Source: Streptomyces sp. LUP47B (GTDB lineage Bacteria > Actinomycetota > Actinomycetes > Streptomycetales > Streptomycetaceae). From it: a stretch of DNA of 64,000 nucleotides. Positions 46,562-55,482 of this stretch are shown piece by piece (the stretch's first letter is position 1; the number at the start of each line of letters is the position of its first letter). A program made the position numbers and the translations under genes. The stretch is taken from the NCBI RefSeq assembly GCF_001746295.1, contig NZ_MJAH01000004.1, positions 215,995-279,994 on the forward strand, read 5' to 3'. The notes under the pieces are model-generated. The model saw only the letters and a list, made by a program, of their open reading frames with translations. It was not told where the DNA came from and did not search any database.

Positions 46562-47726
46562 CCTGGTTCCCGCGACCGGCACCGTCCACTGGATCGGCGC
46601 CGGGCTCTCCACCGGCAGCGGCCTTGCCGAGCTGTGCGACACCGCCGACCGGGTCCGCCTGTGGCACCGCACCGAGGAGCGTGCCGCCGAGGCCGTCGCG
46701 GCACTGGGGCTCACCGGACGGGCCGAGCCGGGCGCCTACTCGCTGTCCGCGCTCGCGGCCGCACTGGCGCCCGGGGACGTCGTCGTGTCGATGCTGCCCG
46801 CGCCCGAGCACGCCGGGATCCTCGCCGCCTGTGTGCGGGGAAAGGCCCACTTCGCCTGCTCCAGCTATGTGTCCGACGCCGTCCTCGAACAGGTGCCGGA
46901 GGCGGAGAAGGCCGGGATCGTCGTCCTCACCGAGGCGGGCCTCGACCCGGGCATCGACCACCTCTTCGCGCACAGCCTCGTCGCCCGGGCCCGCGGTGTG
47001 ATCGGCGACGCGACACCGGCGTCGTACAGCCTCACCTCCTACTGCGGTGGTGTCCCCGCCGTCCCGAACGACTTCAGGTACCGCTTCAGCTGGGCCCCCG
47101 CCGGCGTCCTGAACGCCCTGCGCTCACCCGCCCGTTACCTCGACAACGGCAACCCGACCACCGCCGACCGACCCTGGGAGGCGACCCGGCGCCATGTCGT
47201 GGACGGCGAGACCTTCGAGGTCTACCCCAACCGCGACAGCGTCCCCTTCATCGAGCAGTACGGACTGCCGGCCGCCTGGACACCGCGGACCTTCGTGCGC
47301 GGCACCCTCCGTCTTGACGGCTGGCTGCGCGCCTGGGAACCGGTCTTCGAGGAGCTGAGGACCGGCGACGACACCCGGATCGCCGCCCTGGCCCAGGATC
47401 TGGCGGCCAGATACCCGACGACGGACGCCGACCGCGACCGGGTCGTCCTCGCCGTCTCCCTCGACGTGCGCGCGAAGGACGGCCGCACCTGGTCCGGCGG
47501 CTACCTCCTCGACCTGGTGGGTGACGAGGAGGACAGCGCCATGGCCCGCTGTGTCTCCCGCACCCTCGCCCTCGGCACCGGTCACATCCTGGACGGCTCT
47601 GTTCCGGCAGGCCTGAACCGGGCGGCGGAGACGGCGGCCCGGTCCGAGCAGTGGCTGGGTGAACTCGCCCGCGACGGCGTCCACTTCACGCTCCGGGTCG
47701 ATCACCAGGCGACCCGGGGCGCCTAG
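46554..47726 (+). CDS. Saccharopine dehydrogenase-like protein (glutamate-forming, LYS9-like)
   Basis: 390 residues from GTG 46554 (GGGGAG upstream). NAD(P) fold starts at VHWIGAGLSTGSGLAELC; the family's TEAGLDPGIDH and YCGGVPA are present. Known members split saccharopine to glutamate and aminoadipate semialdehyde. With the LYS1-like gene, lysine could pass to the semialdehyde, then cyclise and be oxidised by the FAD enzyme. Convergent with the serine hydrolase; the stops overlap in CTAG. Confidence 0.85.
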   Translation: MPDLVPATGTVHWIGAGLSTGSGLAELCDTADRVRLWHRTEERAAEAVAALGLTGRAEPGAYSLSALAAALAPGDVVVSMLPAPEHAGILAACVRGKAHFACSSYVSDAVLEQVPEAEKAGIVVLTEAGLDPGIDHLFAHSLVARARGVIGDATPASYSLTSYCGGVPAVPNDFRYRFSWAPAGVLNALRSPARYLDNGNPTTADRPWEATRRHVVDGETFEVYPNRDSVPFIEQYGLPAAWTPRTFVRGTLRLDGWLRAWEPVFEELRTGDDTRIAALAQDLAARYPTTDADRDRVVLAVSLDVRAKDGRTWSGGYLLDLVGDEEDSAMARCVSRTLALGTGHILDGSVPAGLNRAAETAARSEQWLGELARDGVHFTLRVDHQATRGA

Positions 47727-48949
47727 TCCACGACCGCCTCGTGGACCAGCCGCTTGAGGTCGGGGAACAGCTTCAGCGTCTTCGGCCGCACCTGGGTGAA
47801 GAACTGCACGGTCAGATCGCGGCCCGGGTCGACCCAGAAGGTCGTGGACGCCGCCCCGCTCCACCCGTAGGAACCGAGGCCGGAAGGGGCCAGGGTACGG
47901 GCCGGGTCGGTCACCACGGAGACGCCGAGGCCGAAGCCGACGCCGTCGTTGCCGGACTCGTCGTGGGCGGGTTTGGCACCGAAGGAGCGCAGGTCGGCGC
48001 CGTCCGGGAGGTGGTTGGAGGTCATCAGGTCCACCGTCTCGGCGGACAGCAGACGGGTGCCGTCCAGTTCGCCGCGGCGGCGCAGCAGCTCCGCGAAGCG
48101 GTGGACGTCGTAGGCGGACGCCACCATGCCACCGCTGCCGGACAGCAGGCGGGGGCGGCCCCGCAGCGGCAGGCCGGGGACCGGCTCGATGGTGCCGTCG
48201 TCCTTCTCGCCGTACAACTCCGAGAGCCTGTCCGTCTGTTCGTCCGGCACCCAGAAGCCGGCGTCGGTCATCCCGAGCGGCCCGAGGACGCGCTCGGCGA
48301 AGAAGGCGTCGAGGGTCTGACCGGACGCGATCTCGATGACCCGGCCCAGGACGTTGGAGGCGACCGAGTAGTTCCACTGCGTACCCGGCTCGAACTGCAG
48401 CGGCAGGCTCGCGTACACCGCGACGGTCTCGGCGAGGTCCGAGCCCGGCAGCACGGACGACTCCAGGCCGGCCTCGCGGTAGAGGGCGTCGACCGGGTGG
48501 CAGTGGTAGAAGGCGAAAGTCAGACCCGCGGTGTGGGTCATCAGATGCCGGATCAGGATCGGACCGTCGGCCGGGCGGGTGGTGAGGCTCTCGCCGGAAC
48601 CGTCGACGTAGACCCGGGGCTCCGCGAACGCCGGCAGATAGTCGGCCACCGGGTCGTCCAGCGACAGCCGTCCCTCCTCCACCAGCAGGAGGGCGGCCAC
48701 CGAGGTGACCGGTTTGGTCATCGAGTAGATCCGCCACAGGGTGTCGGCCTCGACCGGCAGGCCGGCCGCGAGGTCACGGTGGCCGTGCGCCGTGAGGTGG
48801 GCGACGCGTCCGCCGCGGGCGACGGACACCAGGAAGCCGGGCATCCGGCCCTCGTCGACGTAGTGGGCGAAGTGCTGGTCGAGGCGGTCCAGCGCCTTGC
48901 CGTCCAGCCCCACCTCAGCGGGATCGACCTCTTGCCGAAGCTGTGCCAT
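47723..48949 (-). CDS. Serine hydrolase of the beta-lactamase family (esterase-like)
   Basis: 408 residues from ATG 48949 (GGAGGAG upstream). Ser-x-x-Lys in YSMTKPV near 75, Tyr in QWNYSVASNV, and the third box GYGLGVSV/GWSGAAST region near the end. No signal peptide, so an intracellular esterase or peptidase rather than a secreted beta-lactamase. Unrelated in sequence detail to the copy at 25330. Substrate unknown. Confidence 0.88.
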   Translation of the reverse strand: MAQLRQEVDPAEVGLDGKALDRLDQHFAHYVDEGRMPGFLVSVARGGRVAHLTAHGHRDLAAGLPVEADTLWRIYSMTKPVTSVAALLLVEEGRLSLDDPVADYLPAFAEPRVYVDGSGESLTTRPADGPILIRHLMTHTAGLTFAFYHCHPVDALYREAGLESSVLPGSDLAETVAVYASLPLQFEPGTQWNYSVASNVLGRVIEIASGQTLDAFFAERVLGPLGMTDAGFWVPDEQTDRLSELYGEKDDGTIEPVPGLPLRGRPRLLSGSGGMVASAYDVHRFAELLRRRGELDGTRLLSAETVDLMTSNHLPDGADLRSFGAKPAHDESGNDGVGFGLGVSVVTDPARTLAPSGLGSYGWSGAASTTFWVDPGRDLTVQFFTQVRPKTLKLFPDLKRLVHEAVVD

Positions 48950-49108
48950 CGCTCTCCTCCGTCGCCGTCCTACGAGGTGCGGACCGATATACCCGGCCCG
49001 GACCACCTCAGACATCATCGTCGCTCAGGAAACCGCCACGAGCCGCGGGTCGGCGGCGAATCGCCGGTCACGGGAATGCCGGGTGCGGCCGGGCCGGTTG
49101 ATCGTGGT

Positions 49109-49558
49109 ATGACTCAGGACGCGACGCAGGACGCACTGCTCCGGCTGCTCTCCCAGGGCCACGGCGGGGTGCTGGTCACCCTCAAACGCGACGGCCGGCC
49201 CCAGCTGTCGAACGTCAGCCACGCCTACTACCCCGACGAGCGGATCATCCGGGTCTCCCTCACCGACGACCGCGCCAAGACCCGCAACCTGCGCCGGGAC
49301 CCCCGCGCCTCGTACCACGTGACGACGCCGGACCGATGGGCGTACACGGTCGCCGAGGGCACGGCCGACCTCACCCCCGTCGCGGACGACCCGCACGACG
49401 ACACGGTCGAGGAACTCGTCCGTCTGTACCGGGACGTCCAGGGCGAACACCCCGACTGGGACGACTACCGCGCGGCGATGGTCCGGGACCGCAGGCTGGT
49501 GCTGCGGTTGCGGGTGGAACGGGCGTACGGGATTCCGGCCCGGACGGACCGCGGCTGA
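49109..49558 (+). CDS. PPOX-class F420-dependent oxidoreductase (FDOR-B-like)
   Basis: 149 residues. Split-barrel start GHGGVLVTLKRDGRPQLSNV and the KTRNLRRDPRASYHVT turn are typical of actinobacterial F420-dependent reductases of the pyridoxamine-oxidase fold. No good ribosome site at ATG 49109; possibly leaderless. Would reduce enones or quinones with F420H2 by family knowledge. Confidence 0.85.
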   Translation: MTQDATQDALLRLLSQGHGGVLVTLKRDGRPQLSNVSHAYYPDERIIRVSLTDDRAKTRNLRRDPRASYHVTTPDRWAYTVAEGTADLTPVADDPHDDTVEELVRLYRDVQGEHPDWDDYRAAMVRDRRLVLRLRVERAYGIPARTDRG

Positions 49559-49685
49559 CCGAGGGGACGCCCCGCGCACCCCGGCGGGAGAGGTCCTACG
49601 ACTCGGGAAGCAGGGCGCATGGCCGATGCGCCGGTGATCGGTGCCTGCCTACGCTGACCGCCACACCGAGGGGGAAGAGGTCACC

Positions 49686-50096
49686 ATGCCGGTCAACGGC
49701 CGCAGCCACATCCGCATCGCCCGCCCGTCCCGGGACCTGGCCGCCGCCGAGCGGTTCTGGGTGGAGGGGCTCGGTCTGGGAGTCGTGTGGCGCGCCGAGG
49801 GCGGCCCCGAACCCGGCGAGCACGACCTGCTGATGCTCGGGTGGCCGGACGCCGACTGGCACCTGGAACTCGTCCACGAGCAGGGCCACCCCGTCGAACC
49901 CCGCCCCACCGAGGAGGACCTGTTGGTGATCTACGTCGACGGGCCCGTACCGGAGGACCTCCTGGCCCGCCTCGAGGCCCACGGCGGCAAACGGGTGCCG
50001 TCGCCCAACCCCTACTGGAACGAGTGGGGCGTCACGGTGGAGGACCCGGACGGGTACCGGCTGGTGCTGTGCACGCGGGGCTGGTCCAACGCGTAG
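49686..50096 (+). CDS. VOC-superfamily (glyoxalase/bleomycin-resistance) protein
   Basis: 136 residues from ATG 49686 (GGGGGAAGAGG upstream). One VOC fold with HIRIARPSRDLAAAERFWVEG at the start, LELVHEQGHP in the middle and DPDGYRLVLC at the end; His, Glu metal ligands fit. Could be a lyase, dioxygenase-like or drug-binding protein. Unlinked in function to its neighbours as far as seen. Confidence 0.88.
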   Translation: MPVNGRSHIRIARPSRDLAAAERFWVEGLGLGVVWRAEGGPEPGEHDLLMLGWPDADWHLELVHEQGHPVEPRPTEEDLLVIYVDGPVPEDLLARLEAHGGKRVPSPNPYWNEWGVTVEDPDGYRLVLCTRGWSNA

Positions 50097-50117
50097 GCGC
50101 CCCGGACCGGACACGTC

Positions 50118-50154
50118 CGAGCCCCCGGTGCCGGCAGGGCACCCGGGGGGCTCG
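50118..50154. terminator. Bidirectional hairpin between VOC and MHS genes
   Basis: GC-rich inverted repeat CGAGCCCCC...GGGGGGCTCG with one bulge and inner arm GGTGCC/GGGCACC, between convergent stops. Confidence 0.75.
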
Positions 50155-50179
50155 ACGTGGGGGAGCGGAACGGGGAGGG

Positions 50180-51520
50180 TCAGGCCGTCACCTTCTCCGG
50201 GCGGGGCGCCTCCCGGGAGGTACGGGAGCCCAGGTCCTCCGTGGGGACCTTGTGGGTCTCGCGGGCCGTCAGGGCGGCGATCAGCGGGGGGACGCACAGG
50301 GCCGCGGTGAACAGGGCCACCGAGGACCAGTCGGTGCCGTCGGGGCCCGCGATCCGTGCCGCGAAGGTGACCGCGAAACCGGCCACCGCGAAACCGATCT
50401 GGGTGCCGATCGCCATGCCCGACAGCCGGACCCGGGTGGAGAACATCTCGCCGTAGAAGGACGGCCAGACCCCGTTCGCGGCGCTGTAGACGACGCCGAA
50501 GGCGACGATGCCGAGCAGCAGGGTCAGCGGGTAGTTGCCCGTGGAGATCGCCCAGAGGTAGAGGAACATCGTCACCGCGCTGCCCGCCGCGCCGATCAGG
50601 AAGACCGGACGTCGGCCGACGCGGTCCGACAGCGTGGCCCACAGGGGGATCGCGGCGAGCGCGACGAGGTTGGCCAGCGCGCCCACCCACAGCATCGAGG
50701 AACGGCTCATCCCGACCGCGTCGCTCGTCGCGTACGCCAGCGCCCACACCGTGAAGATCGTGGAGACCGAGGCGATCAGCGCGCCCCCGATCACCCGGAG
50801 CACATCCGCCCAGTGCTCCCGCAGCAGGACCACCAGCGGAAGCTTCGGGACGCCCTCGGAGGCGGCCTGCTGCTCGAACGCCGGTGTCTCGTCCAGCCTG
50901 CGGCGGATGACGAAGCCGACCACGGCGACCGCCACGCTCAGCCAGAACGGCACTCGCCAGCCCCAGGACAGCAACTGGTCCTCGGGCAGCGCGGCGACCG
51001 GCAGGAAGACCAGGGTGGCGAGCAGCTGTCCGCCCTGGGTGCCGCTGAGCGTGAAGCTGGTGAAGAAGCCCCGCCGGTGTGCCGGTGCGTGTTCCAGGCT
51101 CATGGAGTTGGCGCTGGCCTGCTCACCGGCCGCCGAGATGCCTTGCAGGACGCGGCACAGGACCAGCAGGACCGGGGCGAGGGTGCCGACCTGGTGGCGG
51201 GTCGGCAGACAGCCGATGAGGAAGGTCGACAGGCCCATCAGGATCAGCGTGAAGACCATGATCTTCTTACGGCCGACCCGGTCGCCGACATGCCCGAGGA
51301 AGAGCGCGCCGACCGGCCGGGCCGCGTAGGCGACACCGAACGTGGCCAGCGACAGCAGGGTCGCGGTGGCCGGGTCGGACTCGTCGAAGAACACCTTGGG
51401 GAAGATCAGGGCTGCGGCACTGCCGTAGATGAAGAAGTCGTAGTACTCGAGGGCGCTGCCGATCCAGGCGGCGGTCGCCGCCTTCTTCGGTTGCCCGACG
51501 GCTTCGGCGGGGACGGACAC
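50180..51520 (-). CDS. MFS metabolite:H+ symporter (MHS family), shikimate/dicarboxylate-type
   Basis: 446 residues from GTG 51520 (AAGGAG upstream). 12 membrane segments; the N-terminal SALEYYDFFIYGSAAALIF and loop GHVGDRVGRKKIM are marks of the MHS family (ShiA, KgtP, ProP). Shares its regulatory gap with the TetR gene and lies close to a shikimate-dehydrogenase-like gene, so shikimate or quinate uptake is likely. A CTATCCAGT palindrome 31 bp before its start is a candidate TetR operator. Confidence 0.88.
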   Translation of the reverse strand: MSVPAEAVGQPKKAATAAWIGSALEYYDFFIYGSAAALIFPKVFFDESDPATATLLSLATFGVAYAARPVGALFLGHVGDRVGRKKIMVFTLILMGLSTFLIGCLPTRHQVGTLAPVLLVLCRVLQGISAAGEQASANSMSLEHAPAHRRGFFTSFTLSGTQGGQLLATLVFLPVAALPEDQLLSWGWRVPFWLSVAVAVVGFVIRRRLDETPAFEQQAASEGVPKLPLVVLLREHWADVLRVIGGALIASVSTIFTVWALAYATSDAVGMSRSSMLWVGALANLVALAAIPLWATLSDRVGRRPVFLIGAAGSAVTMFLYLWAISTGNYPLTLLLGIVAFGVVYSAANGVWPSFYGEMFSTRVRLSGMAIGTQIGFAVAGFAVTFAARIAGPDGTDWSSVALFTAALCVPPLIAALTARETHKVPTEDLGSRTSREAPRPEKVTA

Positions 51521-51550
51521 GGGGGTGCTCCTTCGGGGGGACTCCGGGAG

Positions 51551-51578
51551 CTATCCAGTTAATTAACCCACTGGATAG
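51551..51578. promoter_or_regulatory. Putative TetR operator upstream of MHS transporter
   Basis: Perfect 9-bp inverted repeat CTATCCAGT-N10-ACTGGATAG, with a nested GTTAATTAAC palindrome at 51559-51568. AT-rich in a GC-rich genome. Located 31 bp before the transporter start. Confidence 0.6.
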
Positions 51579-51645
51579 TTAGTAGCGGTTGCCGAGGATG
51601 GTGCGCCCGCGCATCCCGGGTGTCAAGGGGTCCGGACGTGCCGGG

Positions 51646-52311
51646 TCAGTCCGCCGCGCGGTCCGCCGTCAGGTAGGCGATCACCATGTCCCCCAACATG
51701 GTCCGGTAGTGCTCCCGCTGCTCGGCGGCGACCAGATCGCGGCCGAAGAGGGCGCCGAAGGTGTGCCGGTTGGCGACCCGGAAGAAGCAGAACGAACTGA
51801 TCATCGCGTGCAGGTCGACCGCGTCCACGTCGGCGGTGAACAGGCCGGACTCCTGCCCCGAGGCCAGGATGCGGCGGATCACGTCGAGCGCGGGCGAGCC
51901 GATCTTCCCCAGCTTCTCGGAGGCGGCGATGTGCTCGGCCCCGTGGATGTTCTCGATGCTGACCAGGCGGATGAAGTCCGGGTGCTGCTCATGGTGGTCG
52001 AAGGTCACCTCGGCCAGCCGCCGGATCGCCGCGACCGGGTCCAGGTGCTCGACGTCCAGCTCCTGCTCGGCCTCGCGGATCACGCCGTACGCCCGCTCCA
52101 GGACGGCTGTGAACAGCTGCTCCTTGCCGCCGAAGTAGTAGTAGATCATCCGCTTGGTGGTGCGGGTGCGGGCGGCGATCTCGTCGACGCGGGCGCCGTC
52201 GTAGCCGGCCCGCGCGAACTCCTGGGTCGCCACGTCGAGGATCTCGGCCTGGGTGCGGGCGGCGTCGCGGATCCGCCCGTTCGGTCGTGCCGGTTCGTCG
52301 ACGCTGGTCAT
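51646..52311 (-). CDS. TetR-family transcriptional regulator
   Basis: 221 residues. HTH at about 22-68 (RVDEIAARTRTTKRMIYYYFGGKEQLF); the ligand domain is helical and has no known pocket motif, but AcrR-like regulators of this length with QHPDFIRLVSIENIHGA often control aromatic or shikimate use. It sits between the transporter and the dehydrogenase, with palindromes on both sides. Likely represses both until shikimate or quinate is present. Confidence 0.88.
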   Translation of the reverse strand: MTSVDEPARPNGRIRDAARTQAEILDVATQEFARAGYDGARVDEIAARTRTTKRMIYYYFGGKEQLFTAVLERAYGVIREAEQELDVEHLDPVAAIRRLAEVTFDHHEQHPDFIRLVSIENIHGAEHIAASEKLGKIGSPALDVIRRILASGQESGLFTADVDAVDLHAMISSFCFFRVANRHTFGALFGRDLVAAEQREHYRTMLGDMVIAYLTADRAAD

Positions 52312-52396
52312 CGGGTTCCTTCGGGAGTGCGGCCGGTGGCGCAGATTCTAGAAGGCGCGGTCGGAGTCTTCCCCGGCGGCAGCCCGGCTGATATAG

Positions 52397-52420
52397 CTAA
52401 CGTACTGGTTCGTACATTAG
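52397..52420. promoter_or_regulatory. Putative operator/promoter of shikimate dehydrogenase-like gene
   Basis: Near-perfect inverted repeat CTAACGTAC-N6-GTACATTAG (8 of 9 pairs), 22 bp before GTG 52442. Probably the TetR site; differs from the one at 51551. Confidence 0.5.
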
Positions 52421-52441
52421 AGCTCGCCTCGGGAGGTCCGC

Positions 52442-53317
52442 GTGGCCAAGGACTCGTTTCTCGTCGGACTCATCGGCGCCGGCATCGGCCCGTCGCTGAG
52501 CCCGGCGCTGCACGAGCGGGAGGCGGACCGGCAGGGCCTGCGCTGTCTGTACCGGCTCATCGACATCGACGTGCTCGGGGTGCGCCCCGAGGCGGTCGGG
52601 GATCTGGTGCGGGCCGCCCGTGACCTGGGCTTCGACGGGCTGAACATCACCCACCCGTGCAAGCAGCTGGTCATCGGGCACCTGGACGCGCTCGCCCCGC
52701 AGGCCGAGGCGCTCGGCGCGGTCAACACCGTGGTCTTCGAGAACGGCCGGGCGACCGGCCACAACACCGACGTCACCGGTTTCGCGGCGTCCTTCGCGCG
52801 CGGGCTGCCCGACGTGCCGCTCGAACGGGTGGTGCAGCTGGGGGCGGGCGGTGCGGGGGCGGCCGTCGCGCACGCCATGCTGACCCTGGGCGCCGGCCGG
52901 GTCACCGTCGTCGACGCGCTCGCCGACCGGGCCGTGGCTCTCGGGGCCTCGCTGAACCGTCACTTCGGCGAGGGCCGGGCGGCCGCGGCCATCCCCGGCC
53001 GACTGCCGCGGCTGCTCGCCGACGCCGACGGCATCGTGCACGCCACTCCCACCGGCATGGCCGCCCACCCCGGCCTGCCCTTCCGGGCCGACCTGCTCCG
53101 CCCCGGGCTGTGGGTCGCCGAGGTGGTCTACCGCCCGCTGGAGACGGAGCTGCTCCGGACCGCCCGAGCGCTCGGCTGCGCCACTCTGGACGGGGGAGGG
53201 ATGGCCGTCTTCCAGGCCGCGGACGCGTTCCGGCTGTTCACCGGGCGGGAGCCGGACGCGGCGCGGATGCTCGGCGACATCGCGGAACTGGCGGGCGTGG
53301 CAGGCGCCCCCAAGTAG
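52442..53317 (+). CDS. Shikimate/quinate dehydrogenase (AroE-like)
   Basis: 291 residues from GTG 52442 (GGGAGG upstream). Shikimate-binding SLSPALH, the catalytic lysine in NITHPCKQ and Asp in HNTDVTGF are present; the NAD(P) loop is LGAGGAGAAVAHAM. With transporter and TetR beside it and no other aro genes, this is the catabolic type that oxidises shikimate or quinate rather than the biosynthetic AroE. Confidence 0.9.
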   Translation: MAKDSFLVGLIGAGIGPSLSPALHEREADRQGLRCLYRLIDIDVLGVRPEAVGDLVRAARDLGFDGLNITHPCKQLVIGHLDALAPQAEALGAVNTVVFENGRATGHNTDVTGFAASFARGLPDVPLERVVQLGAGGAGAAVAHAMLTLGAGRVTVVDALADRAVALGASLNRHFGEGRAAAAIPGRLPRLLADADGIVHATPTGMAAHPGLPFRADLLRPGLWVAEVVYRPLETELLRTARALGCATLDGGGMAVFQAADAFRLFTGREPDAARMLGDIAELAGVAGAPK

Positions 53318-53324
53318 CCCGTGT

Positions 53325-54788
53325 TCACTGACGGTTGACGGTCCGCGTCACACCGGCGAAGACCGTCGTCGCCAGGATCCAGCCCGCGATGACCAGCGCG
53401 TACGACAGCGACTGGTACCACCCCCGCGGGGCGAAGGCGCCCTCCTGGCCGAAGGAGATCACTGGCAGCAGCAGGTCGAGGGTGTAGAACAGCGCGTTGA
53501 AGTGCGGGGCCTCGTCCGCCTTGAGCGGTGGCGGGTGATGGAGGCTGTAGGCGACCGTGCCGACGGCGAGCAGGGAGACCAGCCAGACGCAGGCCCGCAG
53601 CGGGTGGAAGCCGTAGCCGACGGTGGCGTCCTGGACGTGGCCCCACAGGCGCCCGTACCAGGCGAGGGTGGCGCGGTGGCGGCGCTGCTTGGCGAGCTGG
53701 ACCAGTCGTGCGGCGCGGTCGTCGCCGATGCGGCGGTAGGCGGCGGTCAACTGCTCGTAGGCGTGCGGGACATAGCCCTCACGGTCCCGCTCCAGCATCG
53801 GCAGGCGGCGGTCGGCGGGCTCCTGGGGGGTGAGCGAGGTGTAGACGAGCTTGTTGAACTGCACCTCTTCCGGCACCACCTCGGGTTCCAGGAACAGGTC
53901 GTCGATCTGGGCGCGGCGCAGGCTCAGGGTGCCCTCGATGCGCGGCCCCTTGCGCAGCCAGAGCTCCCCGATGGTGGAACTGTTCGCCCTGAGCGCCGCG
54001 TCGCCCGGGTTCGACAGGTGCGCGTACGAGAAGTCGAGCCGGCCCGCGATCCGTGCGCCGCGCAGACCGATCCAGCCGAAGGTGTGCACCCGGCGCAAGT
54101 GGACGTCGCCCTCCACGACGAGGGTCTGCGCGTCGAGGACGATGTCGCCGGGGTGGCTGAGCCGGGCGTCGATGAGGTTGACGGAACCGGCGACGGTGGC
54201 GCCGTTGAGGCGGACCTCGCCGTGGGTGCGCAGGCCCGGCGCCCACAGGTCGTCGCCGATGGTCATGTGGTTGAGCTGGAGCGCGGGTTCACCGGCGTCG
54301 ACCGCGGTGATCTCGGCGCGGTCCATGAACAGCGCTCCGGAGATCTGCGCACCGCCGAGCCGGACCGGGCCGTTCACCTTGCAGTCCGTCAGCCGCAGCA
54401 CGGCGTCCACGCGCATCGTGGCGGCGGTCAGTCCCGGCAGCACGGAGTTGCTGAGGTTCAGCTGGCGCAGCCGGCAGCCGTACAGCAGCGGTACGTCGTC
54501 GAAGTGGCAATGGCTGAGGCGTACGGCGTGGTCGACCGTCCCGTACTGGAGCCCGAGCACACCGGTGATCCGGGCGCCCGCGAGCTTGAGGGCGGGTATC
54601 TCACCGTCCTCCTGCGGCCCGTTGAGCATCAGCGCCCGCAACACGGTGGCCCGGACCGTGCGTTCGGCACCCCACTCGGCGCCCTCCGCCACGTCTTCGT
54701 CCTCCGCCGTACGGAAGTCCACGGCCTCGCCCTTCGGGAAGGCACGCCACACACGCCGTTCGGCCGGGGTCAAGTTGTCGATCTCCAT
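53325..54788 (-). CDS. Membrane protein with pentapeptide-like repeat domain and C-terminal membrane segments
   Basis: 487 residues from ATG 54788 (GGAGAG upstream). The N-terminal 330 residues are beta-helix-like short repeats (ALKLAGARITGVLGLQYGTV, then LRLSHCHF-type strands), akin to bactofilin or pentapeptide folds; about residue 390 on has three to four membrane segments (LRACVWLVSLLAVGTVAYSL). Many actinobacteria have such proteins with unknown role. Ends 7 bp from the convergent dehydrogenase stop. Confidence 0.75.
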   Translation of the reverse strand: MEIDNLTPAERRVWRAFPKGEAVDFRTAEDEDVAEGAEWGAERTVRATVLRALMLNGPQEDGEIPALKLAGARITGVLGLQYGTVDHAVRLSHCHFDDVPLLYGCRLRQLNLSNSVLPGLTAATMRVDAVLRLTDCKVNGPVRLGGAQISGALFMDRAEITAVDAGEPALQLNHMTIGDDLWAPGLRTHGEVRLNGATVAGSVNLIDARLSHPGDIVLDAQTLVVEGDVHLRRVHTFGWIGLRGARIAGRLDFSYAHLSNPGDAALRANSSTIGELWLRKGPRIEGTLSLRRAQIDDLFLEPEVVPEEVQFNKLVYTSLTPQEPADRRLPMLERDREGYVPHAYEQLTAAYRRIGDDRAARLVQLAKQRRHRATLAWYGRLWGHVQDATVGYGFHPLRACVWLVSLLAVGTVAYSLHHPPPLKADEAPHFNALFYTLDLLLPVISFGQEGAFAPRGWYQSLSYALVIAGWILATTVFAGVTRTVNRQ

Positions 54789-54841
54789 CAGCCGCGACTC
54801 TCCATCGCCCACGGCACGGTGTCAACAGGCCCTGCGGACGA

Positions 54842-54875
54842 GGACGGCCCGGGAGCCTGTGCTCCCGGGCCGTCC
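54842..54875. terminator. Hairpin terminator ending the pentose-phosphate operon
   Basis: Perfect 15-bp stem GGACGGCCCGGGAGC with CTGT loop, starting 13 bp past the phosphatase stop (minus strand). Strong Streptomyces-type hairpin without U-run. Confidence 0.85.
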
Positions 54876-54887
54876 ACAACTGCCGTG

Positions 54888-55475
54888 CTACGCCCTGGTG
54901 TTCCACTCCGCGACCACCGGACGGTCGTGTTCCGTCGACAGCCGGCTCACCGTCCCGGTCGCCAGCTGGAACAGCCGGCCCTCGGCCGGGGCGAGACCGA
55001 GCCTGCGGGCCGTCAGCACCCTCAGGAAGTGGGCGTGGGCCACCAGGACCACGTCACCTTCGGCGAGGGCGGCGTCCACCCGGGACAGCACCAGGTCGGC
55101 GCGCCGGCCCACTTCCTCGGGGGACTCGCCGGGGTGCCCCTGCGGGCCGGGCGGGACCCCGTCGGTCCACAGGTACCAGTCGGGGCGGGTGCGGTGGATC
55201 TCGACGGTGGTGACGCCCTCGTAGGCGCCGTAGTCCCACTCGTGGAGGTCGGGATCGGTCAGGGCCCCGGTGATGCCCGCCAGTTCGGCGGTGCGTATCG
55301 CGCGGCCCAGCGGACTGGTCAGGGCGAGCGAGAAGGTCCGGCCCGAGAGGAGCGGAGCGAGTGACTTGGCCTGTTCCTCGCCGTGCTGGGTGAGGGGCAG
55401 GTCGGTCCAGCTGGTGTGCTGTCCCGACACGCTCCACTCCGTCTCGCCGTGGCGGACCAGGAAAAGATCCCCCAC
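54888..55475 (-). CDS. Histidine phosphatase (phosphoglycerate mutase-like)
   Basis: 195 residues from GTG 55475. The phospho-histidine motif LVRHGETEWS is at the N-terminus and the second catalytic set HEWDYGAYEG and VLVAHAHFLRVL fit acid phosphatases of this superfamily. Its start is 7 bp after the gnd stop, so it is the last gene of the pentose phosphate operon. May dephosphorylate a sugar phosphate of the pathway; the exact substrate is unknown. Confidence 0.85.
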   Translation of the reverse strand: MGDLFLVRHGETEWSVSGQHTSWTDLPLTQHGEEQAKSLAPLLSGRTFSLALTSPLGRAIRTAELAGITGALTDPDLHEWDYGAYEGVTTVEIHRTRPDWYLWTDGVPPGPQGHPGESPEEVGRRADLVLSRVDAALAEGDVVLVAHAHFLRVLTARRLGLAPAEGRLFQLATGTVSRLSTEHDRPVVAEWNTRA

Positions 55476-55482
55476 CGCGCGC

